NCBI GenBank assembly: GCA_002371115.1
Contig: DFFY01000075.1
Location: forward strand, 1-33,239
Length of the DNA: 33,239 nucleotides
Reading direction: 5' to 3'
Origin: Bacteroidales bacterium UBA3764
GTDB lineage: Bacteria > Bacteroidota > Bacteroidia > Bacteroidales > UBA932
A program made the translations under genes and the position numbers. Shown here one piece after another: positions 26,386 to 33,239 of the stretch (positions are counted from its first letter, which is position 1; every line of letters begins with the position of its first letter). A model generated the notes under the pieces. The model did not search any database and was not told where the DNA came from. It saw only the letters and a program-made list of their open reading frames with translations.

Positions 26386-28452
26386 ATGAAAAAAACAATT
26401 CTTGTGGCCGGCCTGGCGCTGGCAATGGCAATTCCGGCGGCCGCACAGGCCCCTTCGGTAACGGAGCAGGACAAGGCCCGGGCGGCCCAGTTGGTTTCCC
26501 AAATGACGCTGGAGGAGAAAATTGAACTCATTTCCGGCAAGGTGGACGGGTTCAGGACCTATCCCATCGAGCGCCTGGGCATTCCTTCCATCCGCATGGC
26601 CGACGGCCCCCAGGGCGTCCGGAACATTGACGGGAAAAACATCCAGAGCACGTTTTACCCTTGCGGCATATCGGCGGCGGCCACGTGGAACCGCGAGGCG
26701 GTACACGAGATGGGCGCCGGCATTGGTTGCGCCGCCAAGGCCCATGGTGTGCAAATCATGCTGGGCCCCGGCGTGAACATTTATCGCAGCGCCCTGTGCG
26801 GCCGCAACTTCGAGTATTATGGCGAAGACCCTTATCTTGCCGGCGAAACGGCCCTGAACTACATCCAGGGCATGCAGGAGCAGGGCGTGATGGCCACCAT
26901 CAAGCATTTTGCGCTGAACCAGCAGGAGTACAACCGGCACGGCGTGAGCTCCAATGCGGACGAGCGCACCATGAACGAAATCTATTTCCCTACCTTCCGC
27001 AAGGCCGTGGAGAAAGGCGGCGTGGGCGCTGTCATGACCAGCTACAACCTCATCAACGGCATGCATGCGGCGGAGAATCCCTGGCTGGTGAAAGAGAACC
27101 TGCGTGCCTGGGGCTTCGAGGGCATTGTGATGACGGACTGGACCTCCACCTACAGCACCCTCAATTTCATGACTTCCGGCGTGGACTTTGAAATGCCGCG
27201 CAACCATGTGTCCCACCAGAAAGCAGTAAAGGCCCTGTTGGAAAACGGTGTAATCACGGAAGCGGACCTGAACGAGAAATGCCAGCATATTCTGCAGGCC
27301 TATTCCGCCTTTGGCTTCCTGGACAACCCCATGGAGGCACAGGCCGATGCCGAAGACCCGGCTCTCTCGCAAAAGCGGGCCTATGAAGTGGCCCTGGAAG
27401 GTCCGGTGCTCCTTAAGAACGAGGGAGGCGTGCTTCCGCTCAAACCCGGCAAGAAAAACCTGATTGTGGTTACCGGCCCCAATGCCCACACCATGGCGTG
27501 CGGCGGCGGCTCCGGCTGGGTGCAGCCGGAAGACGGCAAGGGCGTGACGCCCGCTGCCGGCCTGCAGGCGCTGGGCAAAAACTGGAATGTGGTGGCCCTG
27601 GATTCTCCCTCTCCGGAGGTCCTGCGCAAAGCCGCTGCCGTGATTGTGTGCGTCGGCTTCGATAACCTCTCCGAATCGGAAAACATGGACCGCAAGTACA
27701 CCCTGCCCAAGGGCCAGGATGACCTCATTCTCCGCATGGCCACCTATAGTGACAACGTGGTGGTGGTGGCCAATTCCGGCGGCGAATTCGACCTCTCTGC
27801 CTGGCAGGACCGCGTGAAAGCCATCCTGCTTACCTGGTATCCGGGTCAGGAAGGCGGCAATGCCCTGGCTGCCATCCTGACAGGCAAGGTATCCCCTTCC
27901 GGCCGGCTTCCCTTTACTTTCTGGGGCGCCAAAGACAAGAATCCGGCGCAGAAGTGGTATGGCGAGCAGCCGCAAATCCACAAAGACGCCAAGCGTCAGC
28001 ATTATCACTACACCACTTATGGCGAAGGTGTCTTCCTGGGATACCGTGGCGTGGAGCATTTTGGCGTAGAGCCCGTCTATCCGTTCGGTTATGGCCTCAG
28101 CTACACTACCTTTGATTATGCCGATGCTTCCGTGGTTCCGTCCGGTGACGGCTACGACGTCAGTTTCACCGTCCGCAACACCGGAAAGGTTGCCGCCAAG
28201 GAAGTGGCGCAGGTGTATGTGGCTCCGGAAAACGCCCCTGTCATGCGTCCGGCCAAGGAACTCAAGGGGTATGACAAGAAACTCATCGCCAAGGGGAGCG
28301 AGGAGCGTTTCACCATTCATCTGGACCGGAGCGCCTTCAGCTATTATGACACCAAGTCCCATAGCTGGGTAGCCGCTCCCGGAGCGTACAAGATTCTCAT
28401 CGGCCCTTCATCGGCCCAGACCAAACTGGAAATAGAGGTGAAGCTGAAATAA
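26386..28452 (+). CDS. GH3-family beta-glucosidase-type enzyme
   Basis: This 688-residue protein has a signal peptide (about 1-21, ending AAAQA), so it is periplasmic. The GH3 N-terminal barrel covers about 30-300 with KH (173-174) and nucleophile Asp251 in GIVMTDW. The C-terminal alpha/beta domain (about 345-545) carries the presumed acid/base Glu432 in the SESENMDR motif. A fibronectin-III-like domain (about 595-685, beginning near SFTVRNTGKVAAKEVAQVY) closes it. The family releases terminal beta-linked sugars, most often glucose or xylose, from the non-reducing end. Length and domain order are standard. It is probably transcribed from its own promoter and ends at a strong terminator. Functional partnership with the upstream operon is likely from location only. 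It is more GC-rich than the operon genes. Confidence 0.93.
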   Translation: MKKTILVAGLALAMAIPAAAQAPSVTEQDKARAAQLVSQMTLEEKIELISGKVDGFRTYPIERLGIPSIRMADGPQGVRNIDGKNIQSTFYPCGISAAATWNREAVHEMGAGIGCAAKAHGVQIMLGPGVNIYRSALCGRNFEYYGEDPYLAGETALNYIQGMQEQGVMATIKHFALNQQEYNRHGVSSNADERTMNEIYFPTFRKAVEKGGVGAVMTSYNLINGMHAAENPWLVKENLRAWGFEGIVMTDWTSTYSTLNFMTSGVDFEMPRNHVSHQKAVKALLENGVITEADLNEKCQHILQAYSAFGFLDNPMEAQADAEDPALSQKRAYEVALEGPVLLKNEGGVLPLKPGKKNLIVVTGPNAHTMACGGGSGWVQPEDGKGVTPAAGLQALGKNWNVVALDSPSPEVLRKAAAVIVCVGFDNLSESENMDRKYTLPKGQDDLILRMATYSDNVVVVANSGGEFDLSAWQDRVKAILLTWYPGQEGGNALAAILTGKVSPSGRLPFTFWGAKDKNPAQKWYGEQPQIHKDAKRQHYHYTTYGEGVFLGYRGVEHFGVEPVYPFGYGLSYTTFDYADASVVPSGDGYDVSFTVRNTGKVAAKEVAQVYVAPENAPVMRPAKELKGYDKKLIAKGSEERFTIHLDRSAFSYYDTKSHSWVAAPGAYKILIGPSSAQTKLEIEVKLK

Positions 28453-28464
28453 GAGCAGCCTTCC

Positions 28465-28490
28465 GGGCCCGGTTCGCCGGGCCCTTTTTT
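28465..28490 (+). terminator. Intrinsic terminator after the GH3 gene
   Basis: An 8-base-pair perfect GC stem, GGGCCCGG (28465-28472) and CCGGGCCC (28477-28484), encloses a TTCG tetraloop and is followed by TTTTTT (28485-28490). This is a textbook rho-independent terminator 12 bases after the GH3 stop. The opposing phosphatase gene ends at 28489, so its stop codon overlaps the T tract; on the minus strand the hairpin has no T run downstream. Confidence 0.92.
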
Positions 28491-29736
28491 ATTTTACCAG
28501 CGTCTTGAAATCCTCCCAGCGGTAGAAAGAGCCGGGGGCGGCCATCTTCAGGGGGAGGGTGGCTTCCCGGCCGTTCAGCAGCAGCTGGAACAGGATGTCC
28601 GGATTGCGTTTGCTGCGGAAAAATATCAGCTGGAGATTGCTGGCCATGGGAACGTTATAGTCCTGCCAGCAGTTCTCCACCTCCAGCGGGTCCTGGACCC
28701 GGGCATCCATCCCATTCACGCCCAGCAGGGACAGGAAAGACATGAGGCAGGAGTCGTGGGAGAAGCGGAGCCGCAGCTGCACGTCGCCCGCCCAGTCGGA
28801 TTCTGCCTTGTCGATAAAATCCTGATATAGGACCTGCATGACTGTCACGCGGGCGTTTTCCGTGTCCGGGCAGCGGCCCATGAGCTGGTATTCGCGGTAG
28901 TTGGCGACCCGCCACAGGGTATAGCGCTCCTGGGCCGTAAACAGGCTGTACAGGCGCGTCGGAACGGGAAAGTCCACATTGTCCAGCGTGCTCACGACGG
29001 TGTGCATGTCGAACACGAATCCGGTGGGGTTTTCCACCAGTTGATCCGCGTGGTTGAACCAGCGTGCCAGAATAGCCCGGGAATCCACTATGGAGTCGCG
29101 CAGGTGCCGGTACTTGGTGAGGGCTTCCCCTTCCCGGTCGGCCTTGGAGTCAATGGTGTCCGGCAGCAGGTAGGTTTGATAGGGGTAGCCGTAGTCGGCC
29201 TCATATGTAAAGTCTTTGTCCAGGGCCGCTGCTTCTCCGAGAAAGGAGTACATGCTTGCAATGACGCGGTGAACCAGCGTGGAGGTGGCCACCGCATGGG
29301 TTTTTCCCTTGAACAGCGCCGGGTAGTTCCGGTACAGCTGCTCTGCAATGAAACGGAGCTGGTCCTGCCCCTTGACGGTGAGCTGCCCCTCGCGGCGGGC
29401 CAGGGAAGGATAAATGCTCATATAGTCCTTATAAAACTGCTCGCCTTCCGGGGTGAGCCAGCCTTTTTCATGGGCGCTTTCCCACACGGCCAGGACATCC
29501 TCATATACGGTGCCCCCCAGGGCGAAGCGGGCGCCGTGCCTGCCCAGATGGCTCACATAGAACGGTTTGTATCCTTTGGGCGCCGCTGTGGGCCGGGGCT
29601 GGTCCATGGGATACAGCACATGCACGCCGCCGGCGCGCTCGATGTCCGCCATCACTGCGTCATAGGCGGAAAAAGGCTGGGCAAACGCAGTCATGCCTGC
29701 CAGCCCAGCCAGTAAAATAAGGAGAAAATTCTTCAT
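28489..29736 (-). CDS. Secreted histidine-type (branch 2) acid phosphatase
   Basis: This 415-residue protein has a signal peptide (about 1-20). It carries the phosphohistidine motif RHGAR (66-70) in SHLGRHGARF and a late HD pair (His327-Asp328) in RFSHDSCLM, the signature of branch-2 histidine phosphatases such as acid phosphatases, phytases and MINPP-like enzymes. The lack of internal membrane segments suggests a periplasmic location. It hydrolyses phosphomonoesters; phosphorylated sugars or inositol phosphates are possible substrates but cannot be told apart here. It starts 3 bases after the pheS stop and is therefore the last gene of a three-gene minus-strand operon. Confidence 0.87.
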   Translation of the reverse strand: MKNFLLILLAGLAGMTAFAQPFSAYDAVMADIERAGGVHVLYPMDQPRPTAAPKGYKPFYVSHLGRHGARFALGGTVYEDVLAVWESAHEKGWLTPEGEQFYKDYMSIYPSLARREGQLTVKGQDQLRFIAEQLYRNYPALFKGKTHAVATSTLVHRVIASMYSFLGEAAALDKDFTYEADYGYPYQTYLLPDTIDSKADREGEALTKYRHLRDSIVDSRAILARWFNHADQLVENPTGFVFDMHTVVSTLDNVDFPVPTRLYSLFTAQERYTLWRVANYREYQLMGRCPDTENARVTVMQVLYQDFIDKAESDWAGDVQLRLRFSHDSCLMSFLSLLGVNGMDARVQDPLEVENCWQDYNVPMASNLQLIFFRSKRNPDILFQLLLNGREATLPLKMAAPGSFYRWEDFKTLVK

Positions 29737-29739
29737 GGT

Positions 29740-30774
29740 TTATACTTCCGTCGCGGTGGCAAATTCGCCCAGGAACCGCATGTCGTTCTCGAAGTAATGC
29801 CGGAGGTCGTTCACTTGCCATTTGAGCATGGCAATGCGCTCTACGCCCATGCCGAAGGCGAAGCCGGAATATTTTTCCGGGTCTATCCCGCTGGCCTTGA
29901 GCACGTTGGGGTCCACCATGCCGCAGCCCATAATCTCCAGCCAGCCGGTGCCTTTGCAAATGTTGCAGCCCTTTCCGTGGCAGATGTTGCAACTCACGTC
30001 CACCTCTGCGGAAGGCTCCGTGAACGGGAAGTACGACGGCCGCATGCGAATTTCCGTATCCGGGCCGAACATCTCCCGAGCAAACAGCAGGATGGCCTGT
30101 TTCAAATCGGCAAAAGTAACGTCCTTGTCAATGTACAGGCCTTCCACCTGGTGGAAGATGCAGTGGGCGCGGGCCGATATGGCCTCGTTGCGGAACACGC
30201 GTCCCGGGCACACGACGCGGATGGGCAGCTGCTGGGACTCCATGGTGCGCACCTGTACGGAGGAGGTGTGCGTGCGCAGGAGCAGGGGATTGAGGTGGCC
30301 GGTGCTCACGAAGAAGGTGTCCTGCATCTCGCGGGCCGGATGGTTGGGCGGGAAGTTCAAGGCCTCGAACACGTGGTAATCGTCCTCAATCTCGGGACCT
30401 TCCGCCACGTCGTAGCCAAACTTGCGGAAAATGTCCACAATTTGCTGCCGGACAATGGAAACCGGATGGCGCGAGCCCAGGGGCATGGCGTCGCCGGGCA
30501 TGGTGAGGTCTTCTTTCGGGAGGGCCGATACCACCGCTTCCTCCGCTGCGGACTTGAGCTCTTCGATGCGCGCCGCGGCTGTTTTCTTGAGTTCGTTCAG
30601 GCGCTGGCCGTATTCGCGCTTGAGCTCCGGCGCCACGCTGCGGAACTGGTCCATGAGTGCGGTGATTTCACCTTTTTTGCCCAAAAAACGGATGCGGGCT
30701 TCTTCCACTTCTTTGGCCGATGAGGCTTTAAGCTCGTCCAGCTCTTTGAAAATTTGTTCAATCGCTTCTTTCAT
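29740..30774 (-). CDS. pheS: Phenylalanyl-tRNA synthetase alpha subunit
   Basis: This 344-residue cytoplasmic enzyme attaches phenylalanine to tRNA-Phe together with PheT. It has an N-terminal coiled-coil arm (about 1-85) and a class II core beginning SRHPVSIVRQQIVDIFRKFGYDV. HPAREMQDTF, RTHTSSVQVR and the late GFAFGMGVERIAML (motif 3) are visible. CNICHGKGCNICKG is a cysteine-rich segment common in PheS of this phylum. Length is normal. It lies 2 bases after the small secreted protein and 3 bases before the phosphatase. PheT is not in the window. Confidence 0.97.
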   Translation of the reverse strand: MKEAIEQIFKELDELKASSAKEVEEARIRFLGKKGEITALMDQFRSVAPELKREYGQRLNELKKTAAARIEELKSAAEEAVVSALPKEDLTMPGDAMPLGSRHPVSIVRQQIVDIFRKFGYDVAEGPEIEDDYHVFEALNFPPNHPAREMQDTFFVSTGHLNPLLLRTHTSSVQVRTMESQQLPIRVVCPGRVFRNEAISARAHCIFHQVEGLYIDKDVTFADLKQAILLFAREMFGPDTEIRMRPSYFPFTEPSAEVDVSCNICHGKGCNICKGTGWLEIMGCGMVDPNVLKASGIDPEKYSGFAFGMGVERIAMLKWQVNDLRHYFENDMRFLGEFATATEV

Positions 30775-30776
30775 GC

Positions 30777-31208
30777 CTATTTTTTCTTCTTGTTAGTATT
30801 CTTGTTGTTTCTTTTGTCTCTTGCCTGCTGGGCGCGTTTTCCGCCGTTCTTCCAGTATTTGGCCCACTGCTCCTCAGTGAAAAAGCGTTTGTAGCTGTTG
30901 TCTATCTGCTGCATCCACTTGTCCTGCACCGTTACATACAGGTCCGGGTTTTCCACGCGGGCGCCCTGCATTTTCTCCATTTCCTCGCTCATGGCTTTGT
31001 AGTCGTGCGTAAGGGTGGAGTCCACATAGAACTCCTGCCAATACTCCAGATCCAGCATACCGCTCAGGCGCTGCACCTCCTTGTCCACAAACTCCAGCAG
31101 CTGTTTTTCCCGCTGTTCCGGGGTCTGGGGACCGGCATTCTGGGCTTTTGCCGCGAAAACCGACATGCTTACCGCCACAATCACGCTCAATAAACGATAA
31201 ATTTTCAT
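30777..31208 (-). CDS. Small secreted protein of unknown function
   Basis: This 143-residue protein has a clear signal peptide (about 1-22, ending AAKAQ). The mature part is helical and charged (LEYWQEFYVDSTLTHDY, EEMEKMQ, EEQWAKYWKNGGK), ending in a lysine- and asparagine-rich tail (NNKNTNKKKK). No cysteine or catalytic motif is present. It is first in the operon with pheS and probably periplasmic. I do not recognise the family. Confidence 0.8.
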   Translation of the reverse strand: MKIYRLLSVIVAVSMSVFAAKAQNAGPQTPEQREKQLLEFVDKEVQRLSGMLDLEYWQEFYVDSTLTHDYKAMSEEMEKMQGARVENPDLYVTVQDKWMQQIDNSYKRFFTEEQWAKYWKNGGKRAQQARDKRNNKNTNKKKK

Positions 31209-31215
31209 ACCTTTG
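31208..31215 (+). promoter_or_regulatory. Putative -7 element for the C69 peptidase gene
   Basis: TACCTTTG matches TAnnTTTG fully. It overlaps the first base of the divergent gene and lies 55 bases before the C69 start. No TTTG is seen at the -33 distance upstream, so the assignment is tentative. Confidence 0.4.
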
Positions 31216-31233
31216 TAATCTGATGTCGAACGA

Positions 31234-31265
31234 CAAAATTACGCAATAAACAGAAAAAGTCCAAA
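31234..31265 (-). promoter_or_regulatory. Bacteroides-type promoter for the pheS operon
   Basis: On the minus strand TTTG (31265-31262) is followed after 20 bases by TAATTTTG (31241-31234), a full match to the TTTG/TAnnTTTG pattern. The predicted start near 31227 gives a leader of about 19 bases to the ATG at 31208. Confidence 0.65.
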
Positions 31266-31270
31266 ATACG

Positions 31271-33067
31271 ATGAGAAAATCGCTCCTGAAAATGTTTGTT
31301 ACCGTCCTGGCGGCCGTCCTTGGCACCGTGGAAGGCAACACCTGCACCAACGTAATCATTTCCCGCGGCGCCAGCAAAGACGGCTCCGTGCTGGTCTCTT
31401 ACGCGGCAGACTCCCATTACCTTTTTGGCGAGCTGTATTATAAACCCGCGGCGGACTGGAAGGCCGGCTCCATGCTCCCCGTCTATGAATGGGACACCAA
31501 CCGCTATCTGGGTGAAATCGAGCAGGTTCCGCACACCTACCAGACGGTGGGCAACATGAACGAGCACCAGCTCATTATCACGGAAACCACCTGGGGCGGC
31601 CGTCCGGAGCTGGAAGACAAGAAAGGCGGCATCGACTACGGTTCCCTTATCTACATCACCCTCCAGCGTGCCAAGACGGCCCGCGAAGCCATCGACATCA
31701 TTGTCTCGCTGGCTAACGAGTACGGCTATTGCTCGGAAGGGGAAACCTTCTCCATTGCCGACAAGAACGAGGCCTGGATCATGGAGCTCATCGGCAAGGG
31801 CGTGAGCATGCGCAACGGCATCAACTTGAACAAAGGCATTGTCTGGGTGGCCCGCCGCGTTCCCGACGGCGCCATTTGCGCGCACGCCAACCAGGCCCGT
31901 ATCGGCACGTTCCCGCTGGACGATCCCGACAATTGCCTCTATGCCCCGGATGTCATTACCTTCGCCCGCCGCAAGGGCTACTTCGACGGTCTGGACAGCG
32001 AATTCAGCTTCAAGAAGGCCTATAATCCGGCCGATTTCGGCACGGTCCGCGGCTGTGACGCCCGTGCCTGGAGCGCCTTCAACATCCTTACGGAGGGCTG
32101 GTTCTCCTTTTACGATGAGAAAGGCAACGCCGTCACGCGGGATGCCTTTGCCTATCTGGACTACGTGATGGGAAAGGACCTGGAGGGGGACTTCCCGCTC
32201 TTCGTGTTCCCGCGCAAGAAAGTGGGCGTGAAGGAAGTGGCGGACGTCATGCGGGACCACTTTGAAGGCACGCCCATGGACATGACCCAGGATATCGGCG
32301 CAGGCGGCAACGCCCTCCCGTACCGCTGGCGCCCCATGGAGTTCCAGGACCCGGAAGGCAATACCTATATTAACGAGCGTGCCATCGCCACCCAGCAAAC
32401 CGGCTTCTGGATGGTGGGCCAGGCCCGTAATTATGTTCCCGATATCGTGGGAGGCATCCTCTGGTTTGGGACGGACGATGCCGCAACGTCTTATCTCACA
32501 CCCATTTACACATCCATCCAGGAGGTGCCGGACTGCTTCTGCGTGGGCAATGGGGACCTGCTGCACTACTCGGCCGACGCATCCTTCTGGATCAACAACC
32601 GCATCTCCAACGCCTGCTACAAAATGTACAACATCATGGCGCCTTACGTGCGCGCGAGGGCCGATGCCTTTGAGACGGATCAAATGGAGCGCCGCGTGCA
32701 TTCGGTGGACAGCATGGCCGTGGTCATGTATAACCAGGTGGCGGTGAAAATGCAGAAAAAACTCTCCTCCAAGGGCGATGTCATGGTGCCCCGCGCACCG
32801 TTTGCCAAGGTGGTGAAATACGTGAGCGACTACAGCGTAAAAACGGCCCAGGAGCAGTTCCTGGCCTGGCGAAACCTGGAAACGGAACTGCTGGTGAAGT
32901 TCATGGACGGCAACGTGAAGCCGCAGAACCCGGACGGCAGCTTCAAGCATTCGGAGTATTCCGAGGGCGTGCCGGAGCACGTGGAATGGCCCGGCTATAC
33001 GGAGCTGTGGAAAAAAACCGTGGCGCAGGAGCACGGAGATGTCATCAAGGTGCCATCGACCAAATAA
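31271..33067 (+). CDS. Peptidase family C69 dipeptidase
   Basis: This 598-residue protein has a short hydrophobic leader followed by Cys25 in NTCTNVIISRGAS, the N-terminal nucleophile exposed after processing in the C69 (PepD-like) family of Ntn hydrolases. Family features follow: SYAADSH, ITETTWGGR, GYCSEGETFSIADKNEAWIMEL and RIGTFPLDDPDNC. The likely role is hydrolysis of dipeptides in the periplasm or exported fraction. The gene is divergent from the pheS operon, with its start 62 bases from the neighbouring ATG. The length is usual for Bacteroidetes members. Family assignment is strong; substrate specificity is inferred from the family. Confidence 0.9.
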   Translation: MRKSLLKMFVTVLAAVLGTVEGNTCTNVIISRGASKDGSVLVSYAADSHYLFGELYYKPAADWKAGSMLPVYEWDTNRYLGEIEQVPHTYQTVGNMNEHQLIITETTWGGRPELEDKKGGIDYGSLIYITLQRAKTAREAIDIIVSLANEYGYCSEGETFSIADKNEAWIMELIGKGVSMRNGINLNKGIVWVARRVPDGAICAHANQARIGTFPLDDPDNCLYAPDVITFARRKGYFDGLDSEFSFKKAYNPADFGTVRGCDARAWSAFNILTEGWFSFYDEKGNAVTRDAFAYLDYVMGKDLEGDFPLFVFPRKKVGVKEVADVMRDHFEGTPMDMTQDIGAGGNALPYRWRPMEFQDPEGNTYINERAIATQQTGFWMVGQARNYVPDIVGGILWFGTDDAATSYLTPIYTSIQEVPDCFCVGNGDLLHYSADASFWINNRISNACYKMYNIMAPYVRARADAFETDQMERRVHSVDSMAVVMYNQVAVKMQKKLSSKGDVMVPRAPFAKVVKYVSDYSVKTAQEQFLAWRNLETELLVKFMDGNVKPQNPDGSFKHSEYSEGVPEHVEWPGYTELWKKTVAQEHGDVIKVPSTK

Positions 33068-33097
33068 AAAACACTTAAACGTAATACCTATATAATT

Positions 33098-33239
33098 ATG
33101 ACCACATTGTTTTACCTGGTGCCGGTGGCAGCAGTGATTGCGCTGTTTTTTGCCTGGCTTTTCTTCCGTCAGATGATGAAGGAGAGTGAGGGCACCCCCA
33201 CCATGAAGGAAATTGCACAGTATGTGCGCGAGGGTGCCA
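33098..33239 (+). CDS. hppA: Membrane-bound pyrophosphatase, N-terminal part
   Basis: The gene runs off the window after 47 codons. It begins MTTLFYLVPVAAVIALFFAW, a first transmembrane helix, and continues FFRQMMKESEG and MKEIAQYVREGA, the recognised start of ion-translocating membrane pyrophosphatases. These couple pyrophosphate hydrolysis to sodium or proton export; which ion cannot be judged from this fragment. It lies 30 bases after the C69 gene; I see no clear promoter in that short AT-rich gap, so read-through is possible. Confidence 0.85.
   Translation, partial: MTTLFYLVPVAAVIALFFAWLFFRQMMKESEGTPTMKEIAQYVREGA

Noticed and set aside
26308..28362. Long minus-strand open frame (684 codons) opposite the GH3 gene
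   Set aside because: It is a mirror of a GC-rich gene with strong codon bias; the plus-strand frame has a complete GH3 protein with a signal peptide and catalytic residues, and the antisense product shows no recognisable motif.
31205..33034. Long minus-strand open frame (609 codons) opposite the C69 gene
   Set aside because: Same cause; the plus strand encodes a full C69 peptidase, and the antisense frame also runs into the divergent promoter region.

Overview
The window reads as part of a chromosome of a fairly GC-rich member of the Bacteroidales. The evidence is a SusC/SusD pair, many short-leader lipoproteins, BACON, DUF5689 and fimbrillin-like domains, promoter elements of the TTTG/TAnnTTTG type, and a Bacteroidetes-style PheS. 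The genus cannot be fixed from the sequence. I saw no transposase, integrase, CRISPR array, tRNA or rRNA.

Layout. (1) Positions 3-98 are the tail of an unrecognised gene. (2) A membrane-anchored helix-turn-helix regulator of the DUF6377 type lies on the minus strand (123-1736), divergent from what follows across 167 AT-rich bases. (3) Positions 1904-26299 hold 14 plus-strand genes with junctions from an 11-base overlap to 10-base gaps, almost certainly one transcription unit. In order: a lipoprotein with a C-terminal endonuclease/exonuclease/phosphatase (EEP) domain, a second secreted EEP enzyme, a lipoprotein, SusC, SusD, two BACON-type lipoproteins (one with DUF5689), a fimbrillin-like/beta-helix lipoprotein, a Big2 (Ig-like) lipoprotein, a GH31 glycosidase, a 46-residue small ORF, a fimbrillin-like/GLUG-repeat surface protein, a fimbrillin-like/GLUG/SGNH-hydrolase fusion, and a short fimbrillin-like lipoprotein. 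(4) A GH3 beta-glucosidase-type gene (26386-28452) has its own promoter element and a strong terminator. (5) On the minus strand a small secreted protein, pheS and a secreted histidine phosphatase form an operon behind a good Bacteroides-type promoter. (6) On the plus strand are a C69 dipeptidase and the start of a membrane pyrophosphatase (hppA).

How it may work together (inference). The operon looks like a polysaccharide-utilisation-type locus: surface lipoproteins bind a substrate, surface or periplasmic enzymes (GH31, two EEP phosphodiesterase/nuclease-like enzymes, an SGNH domain) cut it, SusCD imports the products, and the neighbouring GH3 enzyme may finish the oligosaccharides. The unusual points are the paired EEP enzymes upstream of susC, the four fimbrillin-like proteins, and a small ORF without known function. 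Two lipoproteins end in the same residues VNW, and the small ORF ends in GGWN. The substrate is not evident; one that combines glycosidic and phosphodiester linkages would fit.
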